A DNA stretch of 64,000 nt from Prevotellaceae bacterium (GCA_031266015.1 JAISBU010000013.1:1-64000); one strand, 5' to 3'. Positions 36,779 through 46,472 are shown, counted from the stretch's first letter. Translations and numbers: made by a program. Notes: generated by a model not told the origin, from the letters alone.

Positions 36779-38131
36779 TTAAAATCTATACTGCAACCTC
36801 AACGTAAACACATTTCTATTTAAATCGTTTATTAACACTGCTTTAGCTTCATTACTATAGCTATATTGATAGCTCAAATCGCTTTTTTCGTAGCGGTTGA
36901 TTTCGTAATATGCCGTAAGGCGAATGTTCTTATTTGCCCTCCAGAATGCTCCGAATCCAAAAGTATTTTGCGCCAAATCAGCAAAACCCGTCCCGTTTTT
37001 GCCTACCTCATTACCCGATACTTTGGTGTTGGGATCGTACCAGTCATACTTAAGCACGACCGTAAAAGGCAGATTACCTATATCCTGTGTAAGCATCACA
37101 TATCCACCGCCGAAGTTTCGAATGTAAGTATCGTTAGCAGAAAGGTTTGGATTCATTTTTTTTATACCGTCCGGAATAATTCCGGCATTGGGACTTTTGC
37201 TCGAAGCCTTTGTTCCGGGCTGCTGGCCAAACAAATATTCAACATGCAGCTTGGTCATTCCGGCAGCAGTAATGATGCTGAATTGCCCGTCAACTCCAAA
37301 GTACTCACGCTTTGCGTACTTCCTGAAGTTGGCAGCCGAATCACTGCTCAGCACAAAAGCATTGTCCACCATTTTATATACGTTCTTATTTTCTTGCAGC
37401 ACACCGCCATTGTAGTAAGACACGCCGATTCCGTATTTAGCATTGGAGCCGATATTTTTGGTAGCATAGAGGTGTCCAATGAAATCCAAGCGGCTGTCCA
37501 TTTCAGGCTTAATTCCGTTACCCGAAAAAAGTCCGGCATCGAGGCGTATGAAGCTAAGTGGAGAAGTCTTGGCCGCTTGCAAGTAAAGCGCAGCGCCCAA
37601 ATCACGCTCCTCGGGAAATAGCGTTTGAAAAATAGCCGAACGCTCCGGCGACTCTCGACGAGATGACGAGTAGCTGATTTCATAACCAAAAGGACGGTCG
37701 AAAATACCGGTACGCAAGGCGTTGGTTTGCCACCACGGATCCTTAATATTAAGGTAAACATCTTTAAAGGCTATACCTTTTTCCGTAGCGTCCAGCTGAA
37801 TTACACCGGAGGCAATACCCTCTTCATACGCAAGTTTTATACGACCACGACGTACTCCAAGGCGACTATAGCTTTCGTCATCATAAAGATTTTCATTGAA
37901 GCTATCCCCAACTTTCATGTTAGTACCTAAGGCGGCATTGGGCTGCGCATATTGCCATTGCGCCTGAATGTAGCCTGAAATTTTAAACTTTTCCAGCACC
38001 TTCAATCGATTGTCCAAATCTTCGTTTTTTTGCTCCAGCAGCTCTATGGGCGCCAGCTCTACGTCCTGCGCCTGTGTCATTTTTACCGCCAACAGCGTGA
38101 GACAACAAATTACAGCGAATACTTTTTTCAT
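36779..38131 (-). CDS. Porin O/P-type (OprO/OprP-like) outer-membrane channel
   Basis: Outer-membrane porin of 450 aa. A signal peptide (MKKVFAVICCLTLLAVKMTQAQ) is followed by a short coiled-coil-like stretch (ELLEQKNEDLDNRLKVLEK) and then a 16-strand-type barrel ending in LRLQYRF. Segments RRGRIKLAYEEG, DVYLNIKDPWWQTNALRTGIFDRPFGYE and ESPERSAIFQTLFPEERDLGAALY are characteristic of the phosphate-selective porin O/P family. As first gene of the pst-pho operon it should bring inorganic phosphate or polyphosphate into the periplasm. A -7 box lies 26-33 nt upstream. Confidence 0.88.
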   Translation of the reverse strand: MKKVFAVICCLTLLAVKMTQAQDVELAPIELLEQKNEDLDNRLKVLEKFKISGYIQAQWQYAQPNAALGTNMKVGDSFNENLYDDESYSRLGVRRGRIKLAYEEGIASGVIQLDATEKGIAFKDVYLNIKDPWWQTNALRTGIFDRPFGYEISYSSSRRESPERSAIFQTLFPEERDLGAALYLQAAKTSPLSFIRLDAGLFSGNGIKPEMDSRLDFIGHLYATKNIGSNAKYGIGVSYYNGGVLQENKNVYKMVDNAFVLSSDSAANFRKYAKREYFGVDGQFSIITAAGMTKLHVEYLFGQQPGTKASSKSPNAGIIPDGIKKMNPNLSANDTYIRNFGGGYVMLTQDIGNLPFTVVLKYDWYDPNTKVSGNEVGKNGTGFADLAQNTFGFGAFWRANKNIRLTAYYEINRYEKSDLSYQYSYSNEAKAVLINDLNRNVFTLRLQYRF

Positions 38132-38156
38132 ACCTTTTGCATTATTTGATTTGCCG

Positions 38157-38164
38157 CAAAGCTA
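38157..38164 (-). promoter_or_regulatory. -7 promoter element of the porin-pst-pho operon
   Basis: TAGCTTTG on the minus strand matches TAnnTTTG, 26-33 nt upstream of the porin start. GTTACA and TTACAAAA words further upstream (38173-38215) resemble those before pstS and are candidate regulator sites. Confidence 0.5.
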
Positions 38165-38217
38165 TGGTAAGGTTGTTACACGCTGTTTGCGGAATTGATA
38201 ATAAAATATTACAAAAC

Positions 38218-38242
38218 AAAAAAGCCGGGATGCTATCCCGAC
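38218..38242 (-). terminator. Terminator of the lspA/epimerase transcript
   Basis: CGGGAT (38225-38230) and ATCCCG (38234-38239) form a 6-bp stem. On the minus strand it is followed by GGCTTTTTTGTTTTG, a good T-tract. It lies about 90 nt past the stop of the epimerase-like gene and separates it from the Pho operon. Confidence 0.75.
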
Positions 38243-38329
38243 CTGTCAACCATCTGCTATTAGATAAACATATGATACACAGAGGCTTATCTAATAACCG
38301 CGGCTGCTTTAAATGTCGTAGTATAAGAT

Positions 38330-39328
38330 TTACTTAACGTACAATTTACTTACTGAGCTCCATTCTGCATTGGGCTTCAGGCTTTGGAATCCGGTAATTT
38401 CCGCCGGCAAGTTCAAGTTTGGCGTATTGATTGCCCAAGTTTGCGGTTCAGGACAAATGTATCCTGCATTACCGCCATTGTTCCACAACGTCCAGTGTTT
38501 TACTTGACTGTCAACTTCATAAAATACCTTTGTTCCGCTAGCCTCATGCACAAGAATTGCACCATTGTACTCTTTGCCGTCAACCTTCAAAGGTTCGTTG
38601 GTAAGCGCCAACTCCATGGCTGCACCTACAGGATTCAGTCCGCTTGTGCGCAGCAAATTTTCATCGGCTACTAAGTCCAGCAGCTTCTCTGTTGGCAAAG
38701 TTCTCTCGCTAAGCTCCCAACGTTTGCCTACCGAAAGCATTATCTTGTAACCATTTTTATCTGTACCTTTTACAAATGGAACGTTGATTGGTGTATGGTA
38801 GCCCACTCCCAACGGCATGTTGGCGCCGCTATGATTTATGAACGTAACCTTATGCTCCAGGCCGTTTGCCGATAGCTTGAAGCTCATGCGGCATTCGAAC
38901 TCATGCGGAAAATCCACAAAAATTTCATTGTTCACCGCATTAGAAAAGAATGCAGCTTCAACCTCCACGCAATCTTTGCCTACAGCTGTTTTGCCGACTA
39001 CAAATTTTTGTGTCTTTATAATTCCGTGGTGATAGTTGTTCTGAGCGGGAATAGTAATAGGATACTGGTATTTTCTACCCTCAAAGATGTATGTACCGTC
39101 TGCAATTCTATTAGGTGGAAATAGCAGCGGCAATCCGAATAGCTGAGGACGAGCTAAAAATGTTTCCATATCCGCATCGGTCGGAGTATGCAGCACAGCT
39201 ACATTTTTTGCCGTATTGACAAGGCTAACCAAGTTAGCGCCCACGCCGGGAACCAAAATAGCCTCATAATCTCCCGCGCTGAGCTGCACGGCCTCCATAT
39301 TCTTCCAAGTAATTTTCTTTATTTCCAT
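38330..39328 (-). CDS. Aldose 1-epimerase-family protein (GalM-like)
   Basis: Protein of 332 aa with the galactose mutarotase fold. Matching pieces are LFPPNRIADGTYIFEGRKYQYP near residue 72, YHHGIIK near residue 100 where the family has an active-site His, and NHSGANMPLGVGYHTPIN near residue 170 with a second His. The expected catalytic Glu may be in QVKHWTLWNNGGN...CPEPQTWAINTP near the end. Substrate is not evident: mutarotation of a hexose or a hexose-6-phosphate epimerase are both possible. The ATG at 39328 is preferred to the TTG at 39370. If the TTG were used, MILLLAPFANKTNA could be a weak signal peptide. It follows lspA by 57 nt. Confidence 0.72.
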   Translation of the reverse strand: MEIKKITWKNMEAVQLSAGDYEAILVPGVGANLVSLVNTAKNVAVLHTPTDADMETFLARPQLFGLPLLFPPNRIADGTYIFEGRKYQYPITIPAQNNYHHGIIKTQKFVVGKTAVGKDCVEVEAAFFSNAVNNEIFVDFPHEFECRMSFKLSANGLEHKVTFINHSGANMPLGVGYHTPINVPFVKGTDKNGYKIMLSVGKRWELSERTLPTEKLLDLVADENLLRTSGLNPVGAAMELALTNEPLKVDGKEYNGAILVHEASGTKVFYEVDSQVKHWTLWNNGGNAGYICPEPQTWAINTPNLNLPAEITGFQSLKPNAEWSSVSKLYVK

Positions 39329-39385
39329 AGCATTGGTTTTATTCGCAAACGGAGCAAGCAGTAGAATCAATACAATTCTACACCT

Positions 39386-39997
39386 CTACTTTTTAAGTGA
39401 TTCAGACAAGGCATGACGCTGAAAAAAAATCATGTAGAACACGCTACAGGTGATTGCCGTGTCTGCCACATTGAAAATGGGGCGGAAGAAGATAAATCTA
39501 TCTCCACCCTCACGTGCAACGTTGATTATGGGAAGGTAGAGCATATCCACCACCTTACCAAAACCAAGCGGAGCATACCCGCCACCCTGCGGAAACATTT
39601 GCGCCACAAGAGTAGGCGTAGATGCATCAAAAATTAACCCGTAAAATAAACAGTCTATCAGATTTCCTGCCGCACCGGCGCACATCAACGCTAAGCCAAT
39701 CACCACACCTTTGGAGGCTCCCGCCTTATACTCCTTCACCGTAAACCACAAAAGGGCTCCTATAAAAACTATTCGGAACAGGGTTAGCATCAGCTTGCCC
39801 ACCTCACCAAACAGCTCTACCCCAAATGCAAATCCGTTATTCTCGGTAAAGTAAAGACCTACGTGTCCGCCGTCGCGATTGCCCAAGAAAACAATTTCTT
39901 GCCACAAGCTCATGTGCGTTTTTATCCAAATCTTGAGTAGCTGATCGGCAACTATCATAAGGGCCGCAAGCAGAATGGCTTTTTTTCCTAGTGTCAT
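39386..39997 (-). CDS. lspA: Lipoprotein signal peptidase (signal peptidase II)
   Basis: Inner-membrane aspartyl protease of 203 aa that cleaves prolipoproteins just before the lipidated Cys, needed for the many lipoproteins of this organism. Four helices. The family segments are DQLLKIWIK near residue 18, FTENNGFAFGV near residue 50, GAAGNLIDCLFYGLIFD with the first catalytic Asp, and FNVADTAI with the second. A loop between the two (about 40 residues, PTLVAQMFPQGGGYAPLGFGK) is longer than in E. coli, as is common in Bacteroidota. The ATG at 39997 is preferred to 40045. The order ileS-dksA-lspA is conserved widely. Confidence 0.93.
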   Translation of the reverse strand: MTLGKKAILLAALMIVADQLLKIWIKTHMSLWQEIVFLGNRDGGHVGLYFTENNGFAFGVELFGEVGKLMLTLFRIVFIGALLWFTVKEYKAGASKGVVIGLALMCAGAAGNLIDCLFYGLIFDASTPTLVAQMFPQGGGYAPLGFGKVVDMLYLPIINVAREGGDRFIFFRPIFNVADTAITCSVFYMIFFQRHALSESLKK

Positions 39998-40068
39998 TGT
40001 ATGCTTAAAAAAATGTGCTGACACAGCAGTATCGGCACATAACAAATTCTTACTGTGCTAATCTAAAA

Positions 40069-40458
40069 CTATACACGTCCGACCTTCGCCTCAACGCTCA
40101 GCGTAGCGTGTGGTACGGCGCGCAACCTGTCTGCCGGGATAAGCTTTCCGGTTATACGACAGATTCCGTAAGTCTTGTTTTCAATACGCACAAGAGCCGC
40201 TTCCAAATGCTGCATAAATTTTTGCTGACGCTCGGCCAATTTTCCCGACTCCTCTTTAGACAAGGTAGATGCTCCCTCCTCCAGCACTTTGAATGTAGGA
40301 GAGGTATCTGCGATATCGTTGCTTTCGCTTTGAGTAATGGCTTCACGCAAAGTTCCAAAGTCTTTTTTAGCCTTCTCCAGCTTTTCTAAAATAATTTCCT
40401 TAAACTCGGCCAACTCCGCATCGGAATACCTTGTTTTTCTAACAGGTTTTGTTTTCAT
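40069..40458 (-). CDS. TraR/DksA-family protein without zinc ligands
   Basis: Protein of 129 aa with the DksA layout: an N-terminal coiled coil (~12-90) and a C-terminal former zinc finger. In DksA the finger is CxxC...CxxC, but here only Cys100 (in YGICRITGKLIPADRL) remains and the other three ligands are replaced by non-ligands. The R-L-x-A-x-P-H-A-T segment is otherwise well conserved, so the fold persists without zinc. DksA binds RNA polymerase in its secondary channel and works with ppGpp. Conserved neighbours are ileS upstream and lspA downstream. Thr52 replaces the Asp-x-x-Asp/Ala tip region only partly (DIADTSP keeps acidic residues). Confidence 0.85.
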   Translation of the reverse strand: MKTKPVRKTRYSDAELAEFKEIILEKLEKAKKDFGTLREAITQSESNDIADTSPTFKVLEEGASTLSKEESGKLAERQQKFMQHLEAALVRIENKTYGICRITGKLIPADRLRAVPHATLSVEAKVGRV

Positions 40459-40578
40459 AAATCAACGTTTAATCCTGCTAAATTAGCACTTTATTGCACG
40501 AATTCCAAATATTCTCTGAACCATGTTACAATCTGCAAACTGACTGCATGTTCCTGTTAGTATTTTGAAGCTCTATAC

Positions 40579-43500
40579 CTAGATTTTCGACACCTTTACC
40601 TCAACGGTATAGTCCTCAATTTCTATCGTAATACCTTCATTTACAGAGTCTTGTATTTTTAAAGATGCTCCCAACACCTGACCTTTAATGTAATCGGCAA
40701 ATGTTGTCACGGCGTCATTAATTTCAGCCCGCTTCTGTATGTAAATATTTATGCGATCTGTTACCTCAAAACCGCTATCCTTACGCAAATTCTGAATACG
40801 GTTTACCAGCTCACGGGCAATACCTTCCTGACGCAGCGCTTCGGTTACCGTAATATCTAAGGCAAGCGTCAGCTTACCCTCAGTAGCGCATTCGTAGCCC
40901 GGAATGCTCTCCGTAATTACCTCCACATCATCAGGTGTAAGCAGCACTCTTTCACCCGAAGCCAACGCTACTTCAGCTTCACCACGACTTTCGAGGCTCA
41001 GGACATCCGTATTTTGCCACGTTAGAATTTGCGCGGCAACTTCTTTCATATTTTTACCGCACTTAGCGCCTAAGGTTTTAAAATTGGCCTTAGCACGCTT
41101 AGCCACCACCTCCATCTCTACCTGCAAATCTTTCACGTTGGTTTCTGCTTTTACAATATCCTTTATTTGGGGTGTAAGCAGCTTCACCACCTCCGGATCT
41201 GCAACTGCAAGCACTGCTCTCTGCAAGGGTTGGCGCACCCTAATATTCACCTTACGGCGCAAGGCTAAAATCATAGAGGTAGCTTGCTGTGCCAGCTGCA
41301 TTTTATTTTCTAACTCTTTGTTAATTAGATAGTTATCAAACTCAGGAAAATCAGCCAAATGTACAGAGCTAACCTTAGATTCGCCGCTTACAGCGTTGAT
41401 GTCGCAGAAAATTCTATCGGTAATAAACGGTGCAATAGGCGCTGCGAGCAACACCACCTTCATCAAGCACTCATGAAGCGTTTGGTAGGCCGCCAGCTTA
41501 TTTTGCGTCATGTTGCCGCCCCAAAAACGCTTACGGTTCAAACGCACATACCAGTTACTCAGGTTATCTCCTACAAAATCCTGAATCAACCTTCCGGCAC
41601 GTGTAGGTTCGTAAGCTTCGTAGGCCTCCTCAACTTCCTTCACGAGTGTATTCAGCAGGGAAATTATCCACCTGTCAATTTCGGGACGCTCGCTTACGGT
41701 CACCAACTTTTCGGCTCCCGTAAATCTGTCAATATTTGCGTAAAGCGCAAAGAATGAATAGGTGTTGTAAAGTGTGCCGAAGAATTTACGGCGCACCTCA
41801 TCCACTCCGTCAATATCAAACTTAAGGTTATCCCAAGGTTGCGAGTTGGTTACCATGTACCAGCGCAAGGCGTCGCTACCATAATCCTCCATTACCTTAA
41901 ACGGCTCTACAGCATTGCCAAGACGCTTGCTCATCTTGTTGCCGTTCTTATCCAAAACCAAGCCGTTTGATATTACGTTTTTGAACGAAACCTCATTCGC
42001 AATCATGGTTGAAATGGCGTGAAGCGTAAAGAACCAACCCCGCGTCTGGTCAACGCCTTCGGCAATGAAATCTGCCACCTTGCGACCTGTACCACCCTCC
42101 AGCGGATAGTGATCCTGAGCGAATGGCATAGCGCCGGAATCAAACCACACATCAATCAAATCCAGCTCACGCTTCATTGGCTGCCCGTTGTCCGACACCA
42201 AAATTATTCCGTCAACATACGGGCGGTGCAAGTCTATCTTTTCGTAATTTGCCGCCTCATACTTATTAGGTATAAATCCTTTATCCTTGTATGGATTGGA
42301 TTTCATTACACCTGACGCAGTTGCCTTCTCTATTTCGCCGTACAGCTCCTCCACCGAACCAACACACTTCTCTTCACTACCATCCTCGGTACGCCAGATA
42401 GGCAACGGAGTTCCCCAGTAGCGGCTACGCGAAAGGTTCCAATCTTTCAAGTCTTCCAGCCACTTTCCAAAACGCCCCGTACCTGTACTTTCAGGCTTCC
42501 AGCCAATAGTTTTGTTGAGCTCCACCATGCGATCTTTGCATGCTGTAGTTTTTATAAACCAGCTGTCAAGCGGGTAGTATAGCACAGGTTTATCTGTACG
42601 CCAGCAGTGCGGATAGCTGTGTACGTACTTTTCTATTTTAAATGCCAAACCTTGCTGCTTAAGCATTACGCAAAGGTCAACATCAAGCGTGGCATCATCT
42701 TCTGTCAACTTCGGGTCATAAGCATTCTTTACAAAACGTCCGGCGTATTCCGTGTATAGGTCAAGGTTCATACTTTCCTTTACAAAGGCGCCATCAAGAT
42801 CTTCCACCTTGAAAAACTTTCCGGTCTTATCAACCATAGGTTGACGAATGCCGTTCTTATCAACCAACATCAATGGCGGAACACCATGCTGCTTGGCCAC
42901 ACGGTCGTCGTCAGCGCCAAAGGTTGGCGCTATGTGAACAATCCCTGTACCATCTTCAGTGGTAACAAAGTCACCTGTAATTACACGGAACGCTCCGTTA
43001 CCGGGATTAACCCACGGCATAAGCTGGCGGTACTGTATACCCTCTAAATCTTTACCCTTGCATTCTCCTACAATCTTGTACGGAACTAGCTTATTACCCG
43101 GTTTATAATCTTCAAATTTCAGCCCGGCAGCCTTAGGATTAAAGTGTTTTGCCACCAAATCCTTTGCCAGAATAACCGTAGTTTTTTCACCGCTATATGA
43201 GTTGTGCGTTTGCACTGCCACGTAATCAATGTTCGGACCAACGCAAAGCGCCGTATTGCTCGGCAGAGTCCATGGCGTGGTTGTCCAAGCCAAAAAGAAT
43301 GCTCCACCCCAGCCGCCGGGAACATGCATAGCATTGGAGCCAAATGCACGATTAAGCAAATCTGCATTTTCACTTTCAACGGGCACAGTAAACATTGCCA
43401 CGCAAGTTGTGTCTTTTACATCACGGTAGCAGCCCGGCTGATTAAGCTCATGCGTGCTAAGCCCCGTGCCAGCCGCCGGCGAGTATGGCTGTATGGTGTA

Positions 43501-44031
43501 GCCTTTGTACAACAAATTCTTTTTGTACAACTCCTTGAGCAAATGCCACAATGTTTCAATATAGCGATTATCGTAGGTGATGTACGGATTGCTCATATCT
43601 ACCCAATAGCCCATTTGCTCGGTAAGGTTCTCCCACTCACGGGTGTACTTCATTACCTCCTTACGGCATGCAGCATTGTATTCGTCTACAGAAATCTTTT
43701 TACCTATATCTTCCTTGGTAATACCAAGCATTTTCTCCACGCTTAACTCCACAGGCAGTCCATGCGTATCCCAGCCTGCCTTACGATTTACCAAAAATCC
43801 TTTTTGTGTTTTGTAACGACAAAAAATATCTTTTATAGCACGCGCCATCACGTGGTGAATACCGGGCATGCCATTTGCCGAAGGCGGACCTTCATAAAAA
43901 ACAAATGGCGTACAACCTTTGCGCAAATCCAATGACTGCGCAAAAGTATGCTCGGCCTTCCACTTGGCCAGCACATCCTTATTTATTTGCGACAAGTTTA
44001 ATTCCTTGTACTCTGTAAATTTCTTGCTCAT
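40579..44031 (-). CDS. ileS: Isoleucyl-tRNA synthetase
   Basis: Class I synthetase of 1150 aa that charges tRNA-Ile with isoleucine. The HIGH-type signature appears in PPSANGMPGIHH near residue 50, the KMSKR loop in NKMSKRLGN near residue 697, and the CP1 editing region spans ~200-450 (GWGGAFFLAWTTTPWTLPSNTALCVG). The long C-terminal tail (from ~880) carries an anticodon-binding domain plus an extension (LEGEITVEVEDYTVEV-like end). Length puts it in the long, eukaryote-like group typical of Bacteroidota and others, which is often less mupirocin-sensitive. The gene is followed by the DksA-like gene. Confidence 0.96.
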   Translation of the reverse strand: MSKKFTEYKELNLSQINKDVLAKWKAEHTFAQSLDLRKGCTPFVFYEGPPSANGMPGIHHVMARAIKDIFCRYKTQKGFLVNRKAGWDTHGLPVELSVEKMLGITKEDIGKKISVDEYNAACRKEVMKYTREWENLTEQMGYWVDMSNPYITYDNRYIETLWHLLKELYKKNLLYKGYTIQPYSPAAGTGLSTHELNQPGCYRDVKDTTCVAMFTVPVESENADLLNRAFGSNAMHVPGGWGGAFFLAWTTTPWTLPSNTALCVGPNIDYVAVQTHNSYSGEKTTVILAKDLVAKHFNPKAAGLKFEDYKPGNKLVPYKIVGECKGKDLEGIQYRQLMPWVNPGNGAFRVITGDFVTTEDGTGIVHIAPTFGADDDRVAKQHGVPPLMLVDKNGIRQPMVDKTGKFFKVEDLDGAFVKESMNLDLYTEYAGRFVKNAYDPKLTEDDATLDVDLCVMLKQQGLAFKIEKYVHSYPHCWRTDKPVLYYPLDSWFIKTTACKDRMVELNKTIGWKPESTGTGRFGKWLEDLKDWNLSRSRYWGTPLPIWRTEDGSEEKCVGSVEELYGEIEKATASGVMKSNPYKDKGFIPNKYEAANYEKIDLHRPYVDGIILVSDNGQPMKRELDLIDVWFDSGAMPFAQDHYPLEGGTGRKVADFIAEGVDQTRGWFFTLHAISTMIANEVSFKNVISNGLVLDKNGNKMSKRLGNAVEPFKVMEDYGSDALRWYMVTNSQPWDNLKFDIDGVDEVRRKFFGTLYNTYSFFALYANIDRFTGAEKLVTVSERPEIDRWIISLLNTLVKEVEEAYEAYEPTRAGRLIQDFVGDNLSNWYVRLNRKRFWGGNMTQNKLAAYQTLHECLMKVVLLAAPIAPFITDRIFCDINAVSGESKVSSVHLADFPEFDNYLINKELENKMQLAQQATSMILALRRKVNIRVRQPLQRAVLAVADPEVVKLLTPQIKDIVKAETNVKDLQVEMEVVAKRAKANFKTLGAKCGKNMKEVAAQILTWQNTDVLSLESRGEAEVALASGERVLLTPDDVEVITESIPGYECATEGKLTLALDITVTEALRQEGIARELVNRIQNLRKDSGFEVTDRINIYIQKRAEINDAVTTFADYIKGQVLGASLKIQDSVNEGITIEIEDYTVEVKVSKI

Positions 44032-44061
44032 CGTATTATTTTCTCCTTTTAACCGTTTTAC

Positions 44062-44556
44062 TTACCCCATGTGCGAACCATCACAAAATGGCCTGCTTTT
44101 GCTCTTACCGCAGCGACAAATAGAGCATGAATATGCACGCTGCTCCCTGTTGCCGCGCTCATCCTCCAGCTCATAATTTCCAGTAATAACAATTGGCCCA
44201 TTAGGTTGCAATTTTACCTTTACCGTTGCTACATCTTTATCAGCAAGCGTTGCTGCTGCAGGCTTATCATTTCTTACCGATAAAGGAATTTGTGTTTCAT
44301 CCTTCAGCAGCTTATGGCTAGCTTCCTTTTCGTTACGTGCCTCGTCGCACCAACGAAACATCAAAGCACCAGTCGGGCATTCATTCACAACCTCAATAAT
44401 ACGTCCGGTATCGGCCTGCGAAAGGTCTACCCATGGCTTACGGCGAGAATTAAACACCCGTGGCAATTCAGATAAACAAATGGCAGCATGTACGCACAAA
44501 TCCGGCTGCCAATACACGTTTATTTCCCCGTTGGTGTATTTTCTGTTGTAAGTCAT
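44062..44556 (-). CDS. Two-domain Fe-S protein: YjdI-like 4Fe-4S mono-cluster plus CDGSH domain
   Basis: Cytoplasmic protein of 164 aa. The N-terminal half (GEINVYWQPDLCVHAAICLSEL ... ECPTGALMFRW) has the Cys spacing of the divergent Fer4_19/YjdI mono-cluster domain. The C-terminal CSICRCGKSKSRPFCDGSH is an intact CDGSH (mitoNEET-like) 2Fe-2S site. A hydrophilic linker joins them. CDGSH proteins act in redox sensing or cluster transfer, and this fused form is common in Bacteroidota. The ATG at 44556 is chosen; the earlier ATG adds non-conserved residues. It lies between an ABC exporter and ileS. Confidence 0.85.
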   Translation of the reverse strand: MTYNRKYTNGEINVYWQPDLCVHAAICLSELPRVFNSRRKPWVDLSQADTGRIIEVVNECPTGALMFRWCDEARNEKEASHKLLKDETQIPLSVRNDKPAAATLADKDVATVKVKLQPNGPIVITGNYELEDERGNREQRAYSCSICRCGKSKSRPFCDGSHMG

Positions 44557-44617
44557 AGCTAAGTTAATTAAAAATTGAGCGTTGAGAAATGACGAATTTT
44601 CAGCCCTCAATCTTCAA

Positions 44618-46447
44618 CTATTTAAATGTCTGTAAATCAAATAGATATCTATATTTTCCGTTCGGCTTAGCGTATAATTCGTCATGCGTTCCCCGCTCTA
44701 CTATTTCACCTTGATTTATCACCACAATGCAATCAGCATGACGAATGGTAGATAGACGGTGGGCAATAACAATGGATGTACGATTTTTCATCAAGTTAGT
44801 CAATGCATCCTGCACCAGCTTTTCGCTCTCGGTATCGAGGGCTGAAGTTGCCTCGTCCAACACCAAAATAGACGGGTTACGCAACACGGCACGGGCAATA
44901 GACAAGCGTTGACGCTGCCCACCCGAAAGGCGTCCGCCCCGGTCGCCAATGTTGGTACTATAACCCTCCTCCATTTCCATAATGAAGTTGTGGGCGTTGG
45001 CTATCCTGGCAGCATTCACCACCTCCTCATCCGACACATTTTCCAGGCCGAAAGCAATGTTATTTCTCACCGTATCATTGAACAAAATAGCCTCCTGCGT
45101 TACAATACCCATGAGGTTCATAAGCTGCTTGGGCTGGTAGTCGCGAATATCCACTCCATCAATAAAAATTCCGCCGGAGCTCACATCGTAAAAGCGAGGG
45201 ATAAGGTCTGCTAGGGTAGATTTTCCTGCACCTGACGGGCCTACCAAAGCGTACATTTTTCCCTTTGGTATCATTAGGTTTACATTACGCAACACCGGCT
45301 CGTTGGCGTACGCAAAAGATACATTCCTGAACTCAATACAGCTTTCGAAATCCTTTACATCTATGGCATGAGGGGCCTTCGTAATTTCCATATCCGCATC
45401 CAGCACCGCAAAAATACGATCTGCCGAAGCCATACCTTTCTGAATGTTGGCGTACGCCTTGCTTACATCTTTTACGGGAACCAAAATCTGGTAGTAAAAT
45501 GCAAGGTATGCGATAAACTCAGGAATGCTAAGCTCAGAAGCGCCATTGATAATCATTATTCCGCCAAAAAACAGGATAATCATGGCAATGGTAATACCCA
45601 AAAACTCAGACATAGGTGAGGCCATTTCATTCCTACGCGCTACGCTTTTCGACGATTTACGATGCGCTTCATTGATACGTGCGAAACTTTTGCGCACGTA
45701 CTCCTGCGCATTAAACGCTTTGATGATACGAATTCCCGAAATGGTCTCCTCAAGCGTACTCATCAAATCGCCCTGCAAACGTTGAGTTTCAACAGCTATC
45801 TTGCGCAAGCGTCTTGTAATCAAGCTTACGGCATAGCCCGACAAAGGCAACGCTATAAGTGTAATTATTGTCAGCTGGTACGACATGTACAACAGCACTA
45901 TCAGGTTTCCCAGTATAAGAATCGGTTCACGGAAAACAATCTGAAACGATGCCACCGTAGAGTTTTGCACCTCGGTCACATCATTGGACATTACCGACAA
46001 AAGATTCCCCTTACGCTGATTGTTGAAGTAACCTACGTGTAAACGTGCAATTTGCCGGTACAAAGCGGTGCGAATATTTGCCATAACCCGCACGCGCATG
46101 GACACCAGTACCATGTACGCAAAATATTTGAAGGCGTTGGCAAAGAGCGAGGCAACAATAACAGAAACGCAAATAAACGAAAGCGCCCACATCACACCGC
46201 TATGCATTTTAATAGCGTAGAGGTAGTAGCCAAAAGCATTTTTCGCAAAGTCTACCGTAAGCGAGAACTCCGGAAAAGTAGTAATAGCCGCAACATTATT
46301 GCTATCGAATATGATATCGAGCAGCGGAATAATCAGCATGAAGTTAGCAATGCTAAAAATCATGCCCAGTAGCGTCAGGGGCAAATATAGAGACCAATAC
46401 TTGGTGTAAGGCTTGGCGAAATTCAACAACCGCAAAAACTTCTTCAT
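44618..46447 (-). CDS. MsbA-like lipid/multidrug ABC exporter
   Basis: Half-size ABC exporter of 609 aa with fused membrane and ATPase domains. Six helices occupy ~18-330. The nucleotide domain has Walker A GPSGAGKSTLADLI, Q-loop MGIVTQEAILF, signature LSGGQRQRLSIARAVL, Walker B ILVLDEATSALD and the His-loop IAHRLST. MsbA flips lipid A core across the inner membrane; Bacteroidota commonly carry several paralogues, so whether this one handles lipid A or another lipid/drug is unknown. It has its own -7 promoter box 26-33 nt upstream. Confidence 0.85.
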   Translation of the reverse strand: MKKFLRLLNFAKPYTKYWSLYLPLTLLGMIFSIANFMLIIPLLDIIFDSNNVAAITTFPEFSLTVDFAKNAFGYYLYAIKMHSGVMWALSFICVSVIVASLFANAFKYFAYMVLVSMRVRVMANIRTALYRQIARLHVGYFNNQRKGNLLSVMSNDVTEVQNSTVASFQIVFREPILILGNLIVLLYMSYQLTIITLIALPLSGYAVSLITRRLRKIAVETQRLQGDLMSTLEETISGIRIIKAFNAQEYVRKSFARINEAHRKSSKSVARRNEMASPMSEFLGITIAMIILFFGGIMIINGASELSIPEFIAYLAFYYQILVPVKDVSKAYANIQKGMASADRIFAVLDADMEITKAPHAIDVKDFESCIEFRNVSFAYANEPVLRNVNLMIPKGKMYALVGPSGAGKSTLADLIPRFYDVSSGGIFIDGVDIRDYQPKQLMNLMGIVTQEAILFNDTVRNNIAFGLENVSDEEVVNAARIANAHNFIMEMEEGYSTNIGDRGGRLSGGQRQRLSIARAVLRNPSILVLDEATSALDTESEKLVQDALTNLMKNRTSIVIAHRLSTIRHADCIVVINQGEIVERGTHDELYAKPNGKYRYLFDLQTFK

Positions 46448-46472
46448 CTCATATGGTATAAGTATAGGGGAA

